Source of the DNA: an uncultured Clostridia bacterium
Lineage (GTDB): Bacteria; Bacillota; Clostridia; Christensenellales; Aristaeellaceae
Reading direction: 5' to 3'
Length of the DNA stretch: 12,177 nt
NCBI GenBank assembly: GCA_904420265.1
Contig: CAJFUU010000051.1
Span: 1-12,177 of the forward strand
The notes beneath the pieces are model-generated. The model saw nothing but the letters and a program-made list of their open reading frames with translations. It made no database searches and was not told the origin of the DNA. Made by a program: the position numbers and the translations under genes. Below are positions 6,336-12,177 of the stretch, piece by piece. Within the stretch, counting starts at the first letter, position 1; each line of letters opens with the position of its first letter.

Positions 6336-6823
6336 GTTTGCCGGAAAGGGCGGCGATTACGGGCCGTTCTTCCCGCAGTACAGCCGCAACCGGTACCGGT
6401 AATCAGAACACCGCGGACAAAGGTTTTGCCGAGCCCGACGGGCGAAAGTTCGTCCGAAACGTTGCGGTAAACGCAGACATGGGAAAGCGCGGTTCCGGCA
6501 AGCATCGCCGCGCGCGCATCGCGCAGGTTTCCGGCGGCGCGGATCCAAATTGGCGATCAGGCGCGCCGATGCAGCGCGAGCCCGACGATGATGACGGCGG
6601 AAACGGCGGGCGACACGCCTGCATTTCCGGCGGGATTCGCCCGCTGGGACGCACGGCGGCGGAACCGTCAAAAACTGTACGGCTAGCGCAAAAACAACGT
6701 CGGGAACGCCCGCTGCGCGCAAAAGACGAGCGGCATTTTCGCCCTGCGCTCGAAGACAGACAATGTATCGGGCATGCGCGTTCCGCATGTTCTCTTTTTC
6801 AAAAGTGTCCGTCGCGCGCAATC
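6336..6823. other. Unassigned stretch downstream of galT, possible gene remnant
   Basis: No intact gene is supported. On the minus strand one frame runs from TTG 6821 (or ATG 6788) to 6357 and is protein-like only at its beginning. Further on, another frame reads plausibly: VSPAVSAVIIVGLALHRRA (6616 to 6560), a stop TGA at 6557-6559, then a resumed open stretch including MLAGTALSHVCVYRN (from 6505). That second frame has the G/C-rich third codon positions of nearby genes; the first has fewer. This could be a decayed gene with a frameshift and a stop, or chance reading in G+C-rich DNA. I recognise no family. Confidence 0.3.
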
Positions 6824-8320
6824 TTACGCTTCTCGATAGCCGACGCTTTCCAGGAACCGCACAAAGCCCGCGCGGCCGTTCCCGTCGTGCTTGTATACGC
6901 CCGCGTCAGCCAACACGCGCGCGCATTTTTTGCCCAGGCCGCGGCGCACGGTGGCGGCGGGATCGTCCTTTGCGCCGGGCTGCGCGCGCAATTCTTCCGT
7001 CCAGGCGGCGTGCGCTTCGGGAACGGGCGTATTTTCCACAAGCGCACGCTCCACTTCGGCCAGTTCGGTCTTGAGCCGCCCGGGAAGGATAAACAGGCCC
7101 ATCACTTCGATCAGGCCGATGTTTTCCTTCTTGATGTGGTGCAAATCGGCATGCGGGTGAAAAATACCCAGCGGATGTTCTTCGCTTACGCGGTTGTTGC
7201 GCAAGACCAGGCTGAGACGGTATTTGCCGTTTTCCCGTCGGAGAATCGGCGTGATGGTGTTGTGCGGCTGATCGGTTTCGGCGTAAACGTCGCAGGCCGG
7301 GTCGCTCCACTTGCGCCAGGCGGCGAGCATTTCGTCGGCAAGGGCGATCAGGTCCGCGCGGGATTCGCTCTCCAGCCGCACACAGCTCATCGGCCAATCG
7401 GCCACGCAGGCGCTCACGCCCGCGCGCGGATCCTTCAGCGAAATCCATACGCCCGCGTCGTCCATGGGGAAGCGATGGTTGCCGCCCTGGAAGTGGTCGT
7501 GGGAGAGTATGGAACCGCCCACGATGGGCAAATCGGCATTGGAACCGATGAAATAGTGGGGAAACTGGTCCACAAAGTCAAACATGCGCTCAAAGCCATC
7601 GTGGGAAATGCGCATGGGCACGTGCTCGTCGTTGAGCACGATGCAGTGCTCGCCATAGTAGAGATAGGGCGAGTATTGCAGGTGCCAGAGCTTGCCGTTC
7701 AGCGTCAGGGGAATCATGCGATGGTTCTGGCGCGCGGGGAAGCCGGCGCGGCCCGCGTAGCCGGGATTTTCAGCGCAGAGCATACACTTGGGATAGCCGG
7801 TTTTTTTGGCGTTTCTCTGCGCGGCAATGTCGCGCGGATCTTTTTCGGGCTTGGAGAGGTTGATGGTGATTTCCAGCCGTCCCGCCGGCGTGTCCTCAAA
7901 GAAGCGGATGTTCCTGGCAATGCGGTCTACCTTGATATAATCGCAGCGGCGGCAGAGGTCGTAAAACCACTGCGTGGCCGCAGCCGGGCCGCTTTCGCTG
8001 TACAGCGTGAAAAAGCGTCCGCGCACGCGCGAAGGTTCGGGCGTCAGAAGGCCCATCAGCTTAGCAGAAAAGAGGTCGCGGTTTTCGCCGCTGTCGGCAA
8101 TCAGCCCCTGAGCCGCCGCGGCGGCTGAGAGGGCATCGAGCATGGCTGTGGCGGTCTCCGGAGCCTCAGTGGGCGCGTAGGTAATCTCCTCCGGCGCGTC
8201 CATCGCCATGGCCTCCAGCAGACGGTTGACGAAAAAGCGCCTGTCCTGCACTTCGATCAGGTTCCTGGCGACGGCAAAATCCACAAGGCGGTAAATCCAT
8301 TCGGTCTTACACGTATCCAT
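6824..8320 (-). CDS. galT: UDP-glucose--hexose-1-phosphate uridylyltransferase (class II GalT)
   Basis: GalT transfers UMP between UDP-glucose and galactose-1-phosphate, giving glucose-1-phosphate and UDP-galactose, the second step of the Leloir pathway in the cytoplasm. The 498-residue length is that of the Firmicutes-type enzyme, not the ~350-residue E. coli type. GGSILSHDHFQGG (268-280) holds the H274-x-H276 pair, with the nucleotide-accepting histidine. YPKCMLCAENPGY (176-188) and EEHPLGIFHPHADLHHIKKEN (380-400, too long to be chance) are class hallmarks. ATG at 8320 has GAGGTGA (8325-8331) in front and its own promoter upstream. It converges with rnf and lies opposite to galK, separated by one membrane-protein gene. 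No break or missing key residue is seen. Confidence 0.96.
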   Translation of the reverse strand: MDTCKTEWIYRLVDFAVARNLIEVQDRRFFVNRLLEAMAMDAPEEITYAPTEAPETATAMLDALSAAAAAQGLIADSGENRDLFSAKLMGLLTPEPSRVRGRFFTLYSESGPAAATQWFYDLCRRCDYIKVDRIARNIRFFEDTPAGRLEITINLSKPEKDPRDIAAQRNAKKTGYPKCMLCAENPGYAGRAGFPARQNHRMIPLTLNGKLWHLQYSPYLYYGEHCIVLNDEHVPMRISHDGFERMFDFVDQFPHYFIGSNADLPIVGGSILSHDHFQGGNHRFPMDDAGVWISLKDPRAGVSACVADWPMSCVRLESESRADLIALADEMLAAWRKWSDPACDVYAETDQPHNTITPILRRENGKYRLSLVLRNNRVSEEHPLGIFHPHADLHHIKKENIGLIEVMGLFILPGRLKTELAEVERALVENTPVPEAHAAWTEELRAQPGAKDDPAATVRRGLGKKCARVLADAGVYKHDGNGRAGFVRFLESVGYREA

Positions 8321-8333
8321 CGTATCACCTCAT

Positions 8334-8354
8334 TCATATTATCCAATAATATGA
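8334..8354. promoter_or_regulatory. Perfect 21-bp palindromic site at the galT promoter
   Basis: Nine-base arms TCATATTAT (8334-8342) and ATAATATGA (8346-8354) flank CCA with no mismatch. The site covers the predicted -10 of galT (8338-8343) and ends three bases before its ribosome site, where a repressor would block transcription. It is entirely A+T-rich in an otherwise G+C-rich window, so it stands out. I do not match it to a known galactose regulator consensus; GalR/LacI sites usually have a CG centre. Confidence 0.6.
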
Positions 8355-8366
8355 TGCTTTTGTCAA
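8338..8366 (-). promoter_or_regulatory. Predicted galT promoter
   Basis: Read on the minus strand, a perfect -35 TTGACA (8366-8361) is separated by 17 bases from GATAAT (8343-8338), five of six matches to the -10 consensus. Transcription would begin near 8331, about ten bases before the ATG, so the ribosome site GAGGTGA would lie right at the mRNA 5' end. It lies just beyond the stop codon of the neighbouring gene (8392), giving galT its own control. Confidence 0.7.
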
Positions 8367-8391
8367 TTCCAAACGGATGGTTTGCTGCCAT

Positions 8392-9087
8392 TCAGCGCCT
8401 TTGCCGGACACAGGAGACTCCGTCACGCGAAAGCGGGAGCAGGCGCGCGGCAATGTCCTTGTCCTGATACAGTTCTTGCAGACAGGCGTTGCCTTCGAGG
8501 AGGTCGCCATCGAGCCAGACGGGGCAGGCGGTGCTGCGCAGAAGCGCCCAAAGCGCCTCCGAATTTTTGCCGGTGACGGCGAAGGCATACACAAAGCCGT
8601 TGTAATGGGTGCGGCATTTGCCGCGATATACGCCTTCCTGCGCAGTGGCATAGACGAGGACGGACGGCAGATAGACAAATTTCCGCTTTTGTCCTTTAGA
8701 CCCTTTCTCCCAGCGTCCCAGCCGCTTCCAGCCCACGTATCGGAATGTTTCCGCAGCGCCAACGATGTACAGCGCCCGGATGCTGCCCGTCGCCACGCGC
8801 TGCCGGACGGTGTCCATGCCGCTGAGCATACACAGCGCGTCCTTTTGCACCGCGAACATCCGCGTGGGAAGCAGGAAAGCCGCCAACAGCGCGAGAAAGA
8901 AGAGAAGTGCCGGAAGGACAAAATATGCGGGAGAGACGGAAAACTGCCCGGTGGAGTCTATCCGGACAAACAGAAGGGGTAACGTCATGAGGAAAGGGGG
9001 AAAACAGCAAAATACCGCCGAGAGGACGCGCAGACACCGGCGCGACAGGCAGAATCCCAACGTGTTTTCATAGGCTTTCGCAGGCAT
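8392..9087 (-). CDS. Unrecognised protein with two N-terminal membrane helices
   Basis: I do not recognise this family. The 231-residue product has two hydrophobic segments (about 20-41 and 53-74). A soluble part of about 155 residues follows, mixed in character with many aromatic and basic residues (for example AETFRYVGWKRLGRWEKG, 112-129). There is no obvious catalytic motif. The N-terminal segment is followed by RID and the second by RMFAVQKD, so the tail is probably cytoplasmic. I choose ATG 9087 over ATG 9111 because AAGGGGAGG (9101-9093) sits 5 bases in front of it. The gene has its own good promoter. It lies between galT (same strand, 71 nt on) and galK (divergent). A role in galactose use is only suggested by position. 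Confidence 0.8.
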   Translation of the reverse strand: MPAKAYENTLGFCLSRRCLRVLSAVFCCFPPFLMTLPLLFVRIDSTGQFSVSPAYFVLPALLFFLALLAAFLLPTRMFAVQKDALCMLSGMDTVRQRVATGSIRALYIVGAAETFRYVGWKRLGRWEKGSKGQKRKFVYLPSVLVYATAQEGVYRGKCRTHYNGFVYAFAVTGKNSEALWALLRSTACPVWLDGDLLEGNACLQELYQDKDIAARLLPLSRDGVSCVRQRR

Positions 9088-9131
9088 ACAGGCCTCCCCT
9101 TGCGGTATCATCGCAGGAATACGTCAACTTC

Positions 9132-9160
9132 ATTCTAACATGCGCCATGACCCGCGTCAA
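9132..9160 (-). promoter_or_regulatory. Predicted promoter of the membrane-protein gene
   Basis: On the minus strand TTGACG (9160-9155, five of six) is followed after exactly 17 bases by TAGAAT (9137-9132, five of six). The predicted start of transcription is near 9125, leaving about 37 nt before the ATG at 9087. It is arranged back to back with the galK promoter about 70 bases away. Confidence 0.7.
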
Positions 9161-9225
9161 GGCAGGGTGATAGGCCCTTGCACCGGCAAAATGGCCTTTT
9201 CGCGCCTCAAATTAACATAGAAGGC

Positions 9226-9254
9226 TTGCGGTTTGGCGAAAATTGGATTAAAAT
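9226..9254 (+). promoter_or_regulatory. Possible galK promoter
   Basis: TAAAAT at 9249-9254 (five of six to the -10 consensus) lies 17 bases after TTGCGG (9226-9231), a weak -35. Transcription would begin near 9261, about 27 nt before the preferred galK start. The weak -35 suggests dependence on an activator or on derepression. The -10 lies within an inverted repeat (see 9243-9262). Confidence 0.45.
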
Positions 9255-9262
9255 GAATCCAA
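9243..9262. promoter_or_regulatory. Inverted repeat over the galK -10, possible operator
   Basis: Perfect 7-base arms TTGGATT (9243-9249) and AATCCAA (9256-9262) flank AAAATG. The -10 hexamer TAAAAT falls inside. The same arm words appear, farther apart, in the left repeat array (TTGGATTC at 501-508 and GAATCCAA at 530-537). The galT palindrome differs in sequence, so one shared regulator is not shown. Confidence 0.45.
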
Positions 9263-9287
9263 ACGCATGGAAACGGGGTTGTTTACG

Positions 9288-10535
9288 ATGGATGTACGCG
9301 CACTGCTCAACGCAAATGACGGACGTCTGCGCGCGCTCTATGGCGGAGAGGTTCCCGCCGCGCGCTACGAATCCCTGGCCGACGCCTTCCGCACGCGCTT
9401 TTCGCGCGAACCGGAGGCCTTCGTCTCCGCCCCGGGGCGCACGGAGGTCATCGGCAATCATACCGACCATAACCTCGGCCGCGTGCTGGCAGCCGCGGTG
9501 AATTTGGATACCGTGGCGGCGGTTGCTCCTGCGGCAGGCAGCGTGGTAACGCTTTGGTCTGCGGGCTATGACCAGCCGTTCGCGGTGGATTTAAGCGACC
9601 TCGCCGCCCGCGAGGAAGAGAAGGAGACGACCTACGCGCTCATCCGCGGCGTGGCGGCGCGTTTGAAGGCGCTGGGCTACAAAATCGGCGGTTTCGACGC
9701 CTGCGTGACCAGCACCGTGTTCAAAGGTTCCGGCCTTTCCAGTTCGGCGGCGTTCGAGGTCATGCTCGTGGCCGTGTTCGACGCCCTGTTCAACGGCTGG
9801 ACCATCGACGCCAAGCTGCGCGCGCAGATATCCCAGTATGCTGAAAACGTCTACTTTGGCAAGCCCTCCGGGCTTATGGACCAGATGGCCAGTTCCGTCG
9901 GCGGGCTGGTGACCATCGACTTTTTGCCTGAAAAGCCGGACGTGCGCGCCATTCAATACGATTTCCAGAAAAAGGGTTACGCCGTTTGCGTAGTGACCGT
10001 GGGCGGCGACCACGGCGACCTCACCGGAGAATACGCCGGCATTACCACCGAGATGCGCCAGGTTTCGCAGGCGCTGGGCCTGCGCGTTTTGGCCGAGACG
10101 GACGCCGACAGACTGACCGAGGCGTTGCCCAGGCTTAAAAACAACGTGCCCGACCGCGCCATTTTGCGCGCTTTCCACTTTGTGGACGAGACCGCGCGCG
10201 TGCAGGACGCCGTTGCGGCGTTGGAGCGGGACGACGTAGGGGCGTTCCTGGAAGACCTGGTCGCCTCTGGCGAGAGCAGTTGGAAGCTGTTGCAAAACCT
10301 CTATGTGCCTGGAAGCGACAACCAGGAGATGCCGCTGGCGCTGGAAATGAGCCGCCGTATGCTGGCGGGGCACGGCGCCTGGCGCATCCATGGCGGCGGT
10401 TTTGCGGGCACAATTTTGGCCTTTGTGCCGCTTGATATGCTTGATAACTACCGCGCGCGCATGGACGCCGTATTCGGCGCGGGCGCGACGGTGGCGCTTT
10501 CCATCCGCCCCGAGGGCGCGGTGGTGATTCGCTGA
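9288..10535 (+). CDS. galK: Galactokinase family protein (GHMP kinase)
   Basis: The likely reaction is ATP-dependent phosphorylation of galactose at C1 in the cytoplasm, feeding GalT. From ATG 9288 the product has 415 residues. The N-terminal sugar motif is GRTEVIGNHTDHN (50-62). The GHMP ATP loop is GSGLSSSAAFEVM (147-159). GLMDQ (195-199) supplies the probable catalytic base Asp198. WRIHGGGFAGTILAF (365-379) is motif 3. The textbook sugar motif is GEHTDYN; here Glu is Asn57 and Tyr is His61, as I recall for a Clostridia-type subfamily, so galactose itself is likely but not certain. I prefer ATG 9288 because the alternative ATG 9267 has no ribosome site and overlaps the promoter region; even so, the GGGG at 9275-9278 is a weak site. 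Confidence 0.9.
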   Translation: MDVRALLNANDGRLRALYGGEVPAARYESLADAFRTRFSREPEAFVSAPGRTEVIGNHTDHNLGRVLAAAVNLDTVAAVAPAAGSVVTLWSAGYDQPFAVDLSDLAAREEEKETTYALIRGVAARLKALGYKIGGFDACVTSTVFKGSGLSSSAAFEVMLVAVFDALFNGWTIDAKLRAQISQYAENVYFGKPSGLMDQMASSVGGLVTIDFLPEKPDVRAIQYDFQKKGYAVCVVTVGGDHGDLTGEYAGITTEMRQVSQALGLRVLAETDADRLTEALPRLKNNVPDRAILRAFHFVDETARVQDAVAALERDDVGAFLEDLVASGESSWKLLQNLYVPGSDNQEMPLALEMSRRMLAGHGAWRIHGGGFAGTILAFVPLDMLDNYRARMDAVFGAGATVALSIRPEGAVVIR

Positions 10536-10548
10536 CGGGAGAAGAAAA

Positions 10549-11703
10549 ATGTTGTTGATTCGCAATGCAAAGCTGTATACCATGGAGGGTCCGGGCTATA
10601 TCGAGGGCGGAGACGTGCTGATCAGGGACGGCAAAATCGCCGCCGTGGGCACAAACCTGCCTTCGGGCGGGGCAAAGGAAATCGACGCGCGCGGCGCTTA
10701 CGTCACGCCCGGTTTTGTCGACGCCCACAGCCACATCGGCATGTGGGGAGACGGCGAACACGACGAAGACGGCGATGGCAACGAGGCGACCGATCCCGTC
10801 ACCCCGCAACTTCGCGCCCTGGACGCGGTTAACCCCGTCGATCCCTGCTTTGCGGAAGCCTGCCGCGCGGGCGTGACCAGCGTGGCCACCGGCCCAGGCA
10901 GCGCCAATGTATTGGGCGGGCAGTTTCTGGCCATGAAGACTTGCGGCGCGTCGCTTCAGGAAATGCTCATCAAGGAACCGCTGGCCATGAAGGCCGCCTT
11001 TGGCGAAAATCCAAAGGCGGTCTATGGCTCGGGCGGCAAGCGCCCCGCCACGCGCATGGCTACGGCCGCCGTTCTGCGCGAGGCTTTGTACGAAGCGCGC
11101 GAGTATATGGAAAAGCGCGCAAGCAAGGATGCCGACAAACATCCCGCTTTCAGCCTTAAAAACGAAGCGCTGGCGATGGTGTTGCGCCGCGAACTGCCGT
11201 TGAAAATGCACGCCCACCGCGCCGACGATATACTCACGGCCATCCGCCTGGCAAAAGAATTTGGCTTGCGCGCCTCCATAGAGCACTGCACGGAGGGCTA
11301 TCTGATTGCCGACGAGCTGCGCAAGGCGGGTCTGGGCGTCATTCTCGGGCCGCTGATAACCGACCGAAGCAAGCCCGAACTGAAAAACCTGACCATGAAG
11401 GCCCCGGCGATCTTGCATCGCGCCGGCGTAAAGTTTGCGCTGATGACCGACCACGGCGTGATTCCGGAGCAGTATCTGCCCGTGGAGGCGGGGCTTTGCG
11501 TGCGCGAGGGTCTGCCGGAGATGGAGGCCTTGCGGGCCATCACCATCAACGCCGCCGAAGTCCTTGGCCTGGAGGCGCAATTGGGTTCGCTCGCTCCGGG
11601 CAAGGATGCGGACGTGGCGCTCTTTGACGGACATCCGCTGGAGACGCGCACGCACGCCTCTTTGGTCATTGTGGGCGGAAACATCGCTTACGAGAGGGCA
11701 TAG
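10549..11703 (+). CDS. Metal-dependent amidohydrolase, imidazolonepropionase-like
   Basis: This is a member of the amidohydrolase superfamily (TIM-barrel metal hydrolases related to HutI). The substrate is unknown. The 384-residue product starts with the usual small beta-domain (MLLIRNAKLYT). It carries the metal motif DAHSHIG (58-64, His60/His62), then an acidic stretch GDGEHDEDGDGNEATDP (67-83) and VNPVDP. Further metal/catalytic candidates are MHAHRADD (220-227), IEHCTEGY (244-251) and MTDHG with Asp301. The C-terminal NAAEVLGLEAQLGSLAPGKD (334-353) is typical of the superfamily. ATG 10549 follows GGGAGAAG (10537-10544) at 4-base spacing and lies 13 nt after galK, so they are probably one transcript. 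A link to galactose is not evident; it may be a housekeeping passenger. Confidence 0.9.
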   Translation: MLLIRNAKLYTMEGPGYIEGGDVLIRDGKIAAVGTNLPSGGAKEIDARGAYVTPGFVDAHSHIGMWGDGEHDEDGDGNEATDPVTPQLRALDAVNPVDPCFAEACRAGVTSVATGPGSANVLGGQFLAMKTCGASLQEMLIKEPLAMKAAFGENPKAVYGSGGKRPATRMATAAVLREALYEAREYMEKRASKDADKHPAFSLKNEALAMVLRRELPLKMHAHRADDILTAIRLAKEFGLRASIEHCTEGYLIADELRKAGLGVILGPLITDRSKPELKNLTMKAPAILHRAGVKFALMTDHGVIPEQYLPVEAGLCVREGLPEMEALRAITINAAEVLGLEAQLGSLAPGKDADVALFDGHPLETRTHASLVIVGGNIAYERA

Positions 11704-11823
11704 GACGCATGTGCGCCGCGCCGGACGCCGTCTTCATTTTCTCGTTTTCTGGTGCCTCCCATGCCGGCCGTAAAAGCGCGCTTTGAACGGCGTGGCGCCC
11801 GCCGCGAAGAGCGCGGACGACGA
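11704..11823. other. Gene-free stretch after the amidohydrolase gene
   Basis: There is no convincing gene. A perfect 12-base palindrome AAAGCGCGCTTT lies at 11773-11784, and a short inverted repeat CGGCG/CGCCG at 11788-11804. A T-rich run at 11730-11750 follows G+C-rich sequence, but I cannot draw a stem strong enough to call it the galK-operon terminator. Confidence 0.4.
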
Positions 11824-12177
11824 GGGATATTTCTCGCACGAGGGAAACGAGCGCGGTGCGTCCGTGCGCGAAGGCTCGCGACAGGACAAAAGCAGCGCGG
11901 GCGCAGGTGGAGGGTATAATCTTGCGCGAAAGAAACGCGCGCGGTGCGTTCGTCCGTGTGCGAGGGCCTGCGACAGGACAAAAGAAACGCGGCCGCAGCG
12001 GTGTAAGCGGAGGGTACTTCTCGCACGAAAGAGACGAGCGCATGGTGCGTCCGTTCGCGAGGGTCCGCGACAGAAAAAAAGCGATTTAGCCGCAGCGGAG
12101 CAGGCGGAGGGTTACTTCTCGCACGAAAGAGACGAGAGTGCAGTGTGTTCGCTTGCGAAGGCCCGCGACAGGCAAAA
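11824..12177. repeat. Right tandem array of ~88-100-bp units
   Basis: Units begin at 11824, 11912, 12012 and 12109 (spacings 88, 100, 97), and the last is cut by the window edge. Each starts GGGTA-like, then reads CTCGCACGAAAGAGACGAG-like, a GGTGCGTCCGT-like segment, a CGCGA...CGCGACAGG segment and an A-rich run. Spacings are not multiples of three, so repeated peptide readings in any frame are not maintained. The first part of each unit can form a small stem around GCACGA/GCGCGA (TCTC-GGGA in unit 1, TCTT-AAGA in unit 2, TCTC-GAGA in units 3 and 4). I do not recognise the family; it differs from the left array in unit length and overall sequence. Confidence 0.85.

Noticed and set aside
6202..6402. 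66-residue plus-strand frame with AGGAGA 4-5 bases before the ATG
   Set aside because: The frame runs straight through the strong terminator hairpin at 6297-6335, and the product is a very basic, low-information peptide. The ribosome site alone does not carry it; a short peptide ending earlier cannot be shown.
6095..8128. 677-residue open frame on the plus strand
   Set aside because: Most of it lies antisense to galT, whose motifs are unmistakable; long antisense frames are expected in G+C-rich genes. It also crosses the terminator.
10135..11655. 506-residue minus-strand frame opposite galK end and the amidohydrolase
   Set aside because: It is antisense to two genes with clear catalytic motifs and has the composition of a shadow frame.
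11915..11920. TATAAT in unit 2 of the right array as a promoter
   Set aside because: The other units have TACTTC, TATTTC or TTACTT at that place, and no -35-like sequence lies 17 bases upstream.
11666..12043. 125-residue minus-strand frame with recurring peptide-like segments in the right array
   Set aside because: The similarity of segments only reflects the DNA repeat; spacings of 88, 100 and 97 bp shift the frame between units, so no repeated protein is encoded.

Overview
The window looks like a chromosomal segment of a fairly GC-rich Clostridia-type Firmicute. The support is the rnf gene order C-D-G-E-A-B, strong Shine-Dalgarno sites (AAGGAGG, GGGGAGG types), frequent GTG starts, a ~500-residue Firmicutes-type (class II) GalT, and good TTGACA/TATAAT-like promoters. 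I cannot name the genus. I see no rRNA, tRNA, CRISPR array, transposase or phage gene.

Layout from left to right. Bases 1-~565 hold a tandem array of ~150-bp units (three full, one partial, continuing off the left edge) with internal hairpins. About 225 bp without a recognised gene follow. A strong extended -10 promoter and a ~145-nt leader with a long stem-loop then precede the six-gene rnfCDGEAB operon (973-6012). This encodes the whole membrane-bound, ion-pumping ferredoxin:NAD+ oxidoreductase. Genes are tightly packed, three of the five junctions overlap, and RnfB carries an unusually long row of [4Fe-4S] motifs.

Bases 6013-6823 lie between the converging rnf operon and galT. They contain mutually exclusive stem-loops, a good bidirectional intrinsic terminator (6297-6335), and a stretch with broken protein-like reading on the minus strand that I could not identify.

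The right half is a galactose (Leloir) locus. galT is on the minus strand with its own promoter and a palindromic operator-like site. Upstream of it, also on the minus strand, is a gene for an unrecognised two-helix membrane protein. Divergently from that run galK and, 13 nt behind it, a metal-dependent amidohydrolase related to imidazolonepropionase. GalK and GalT together would turn galactose into galactose-1-phosphate and exchange it with UDP-glucose; galE is not in the window. The GalK sugar-site motif is not the textbook one, so its exact substrate is open.

Bases 11704-12177 hold no convincing gene. From 11824 onward there is a second, different tandem array (~88-100-bp units) that runs off the right edge. 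The two arrays are the least explained parts of the window. The rest is recognisable metabolism, with candidate regulatory palindromes at the rnf, galT and galK promoters.
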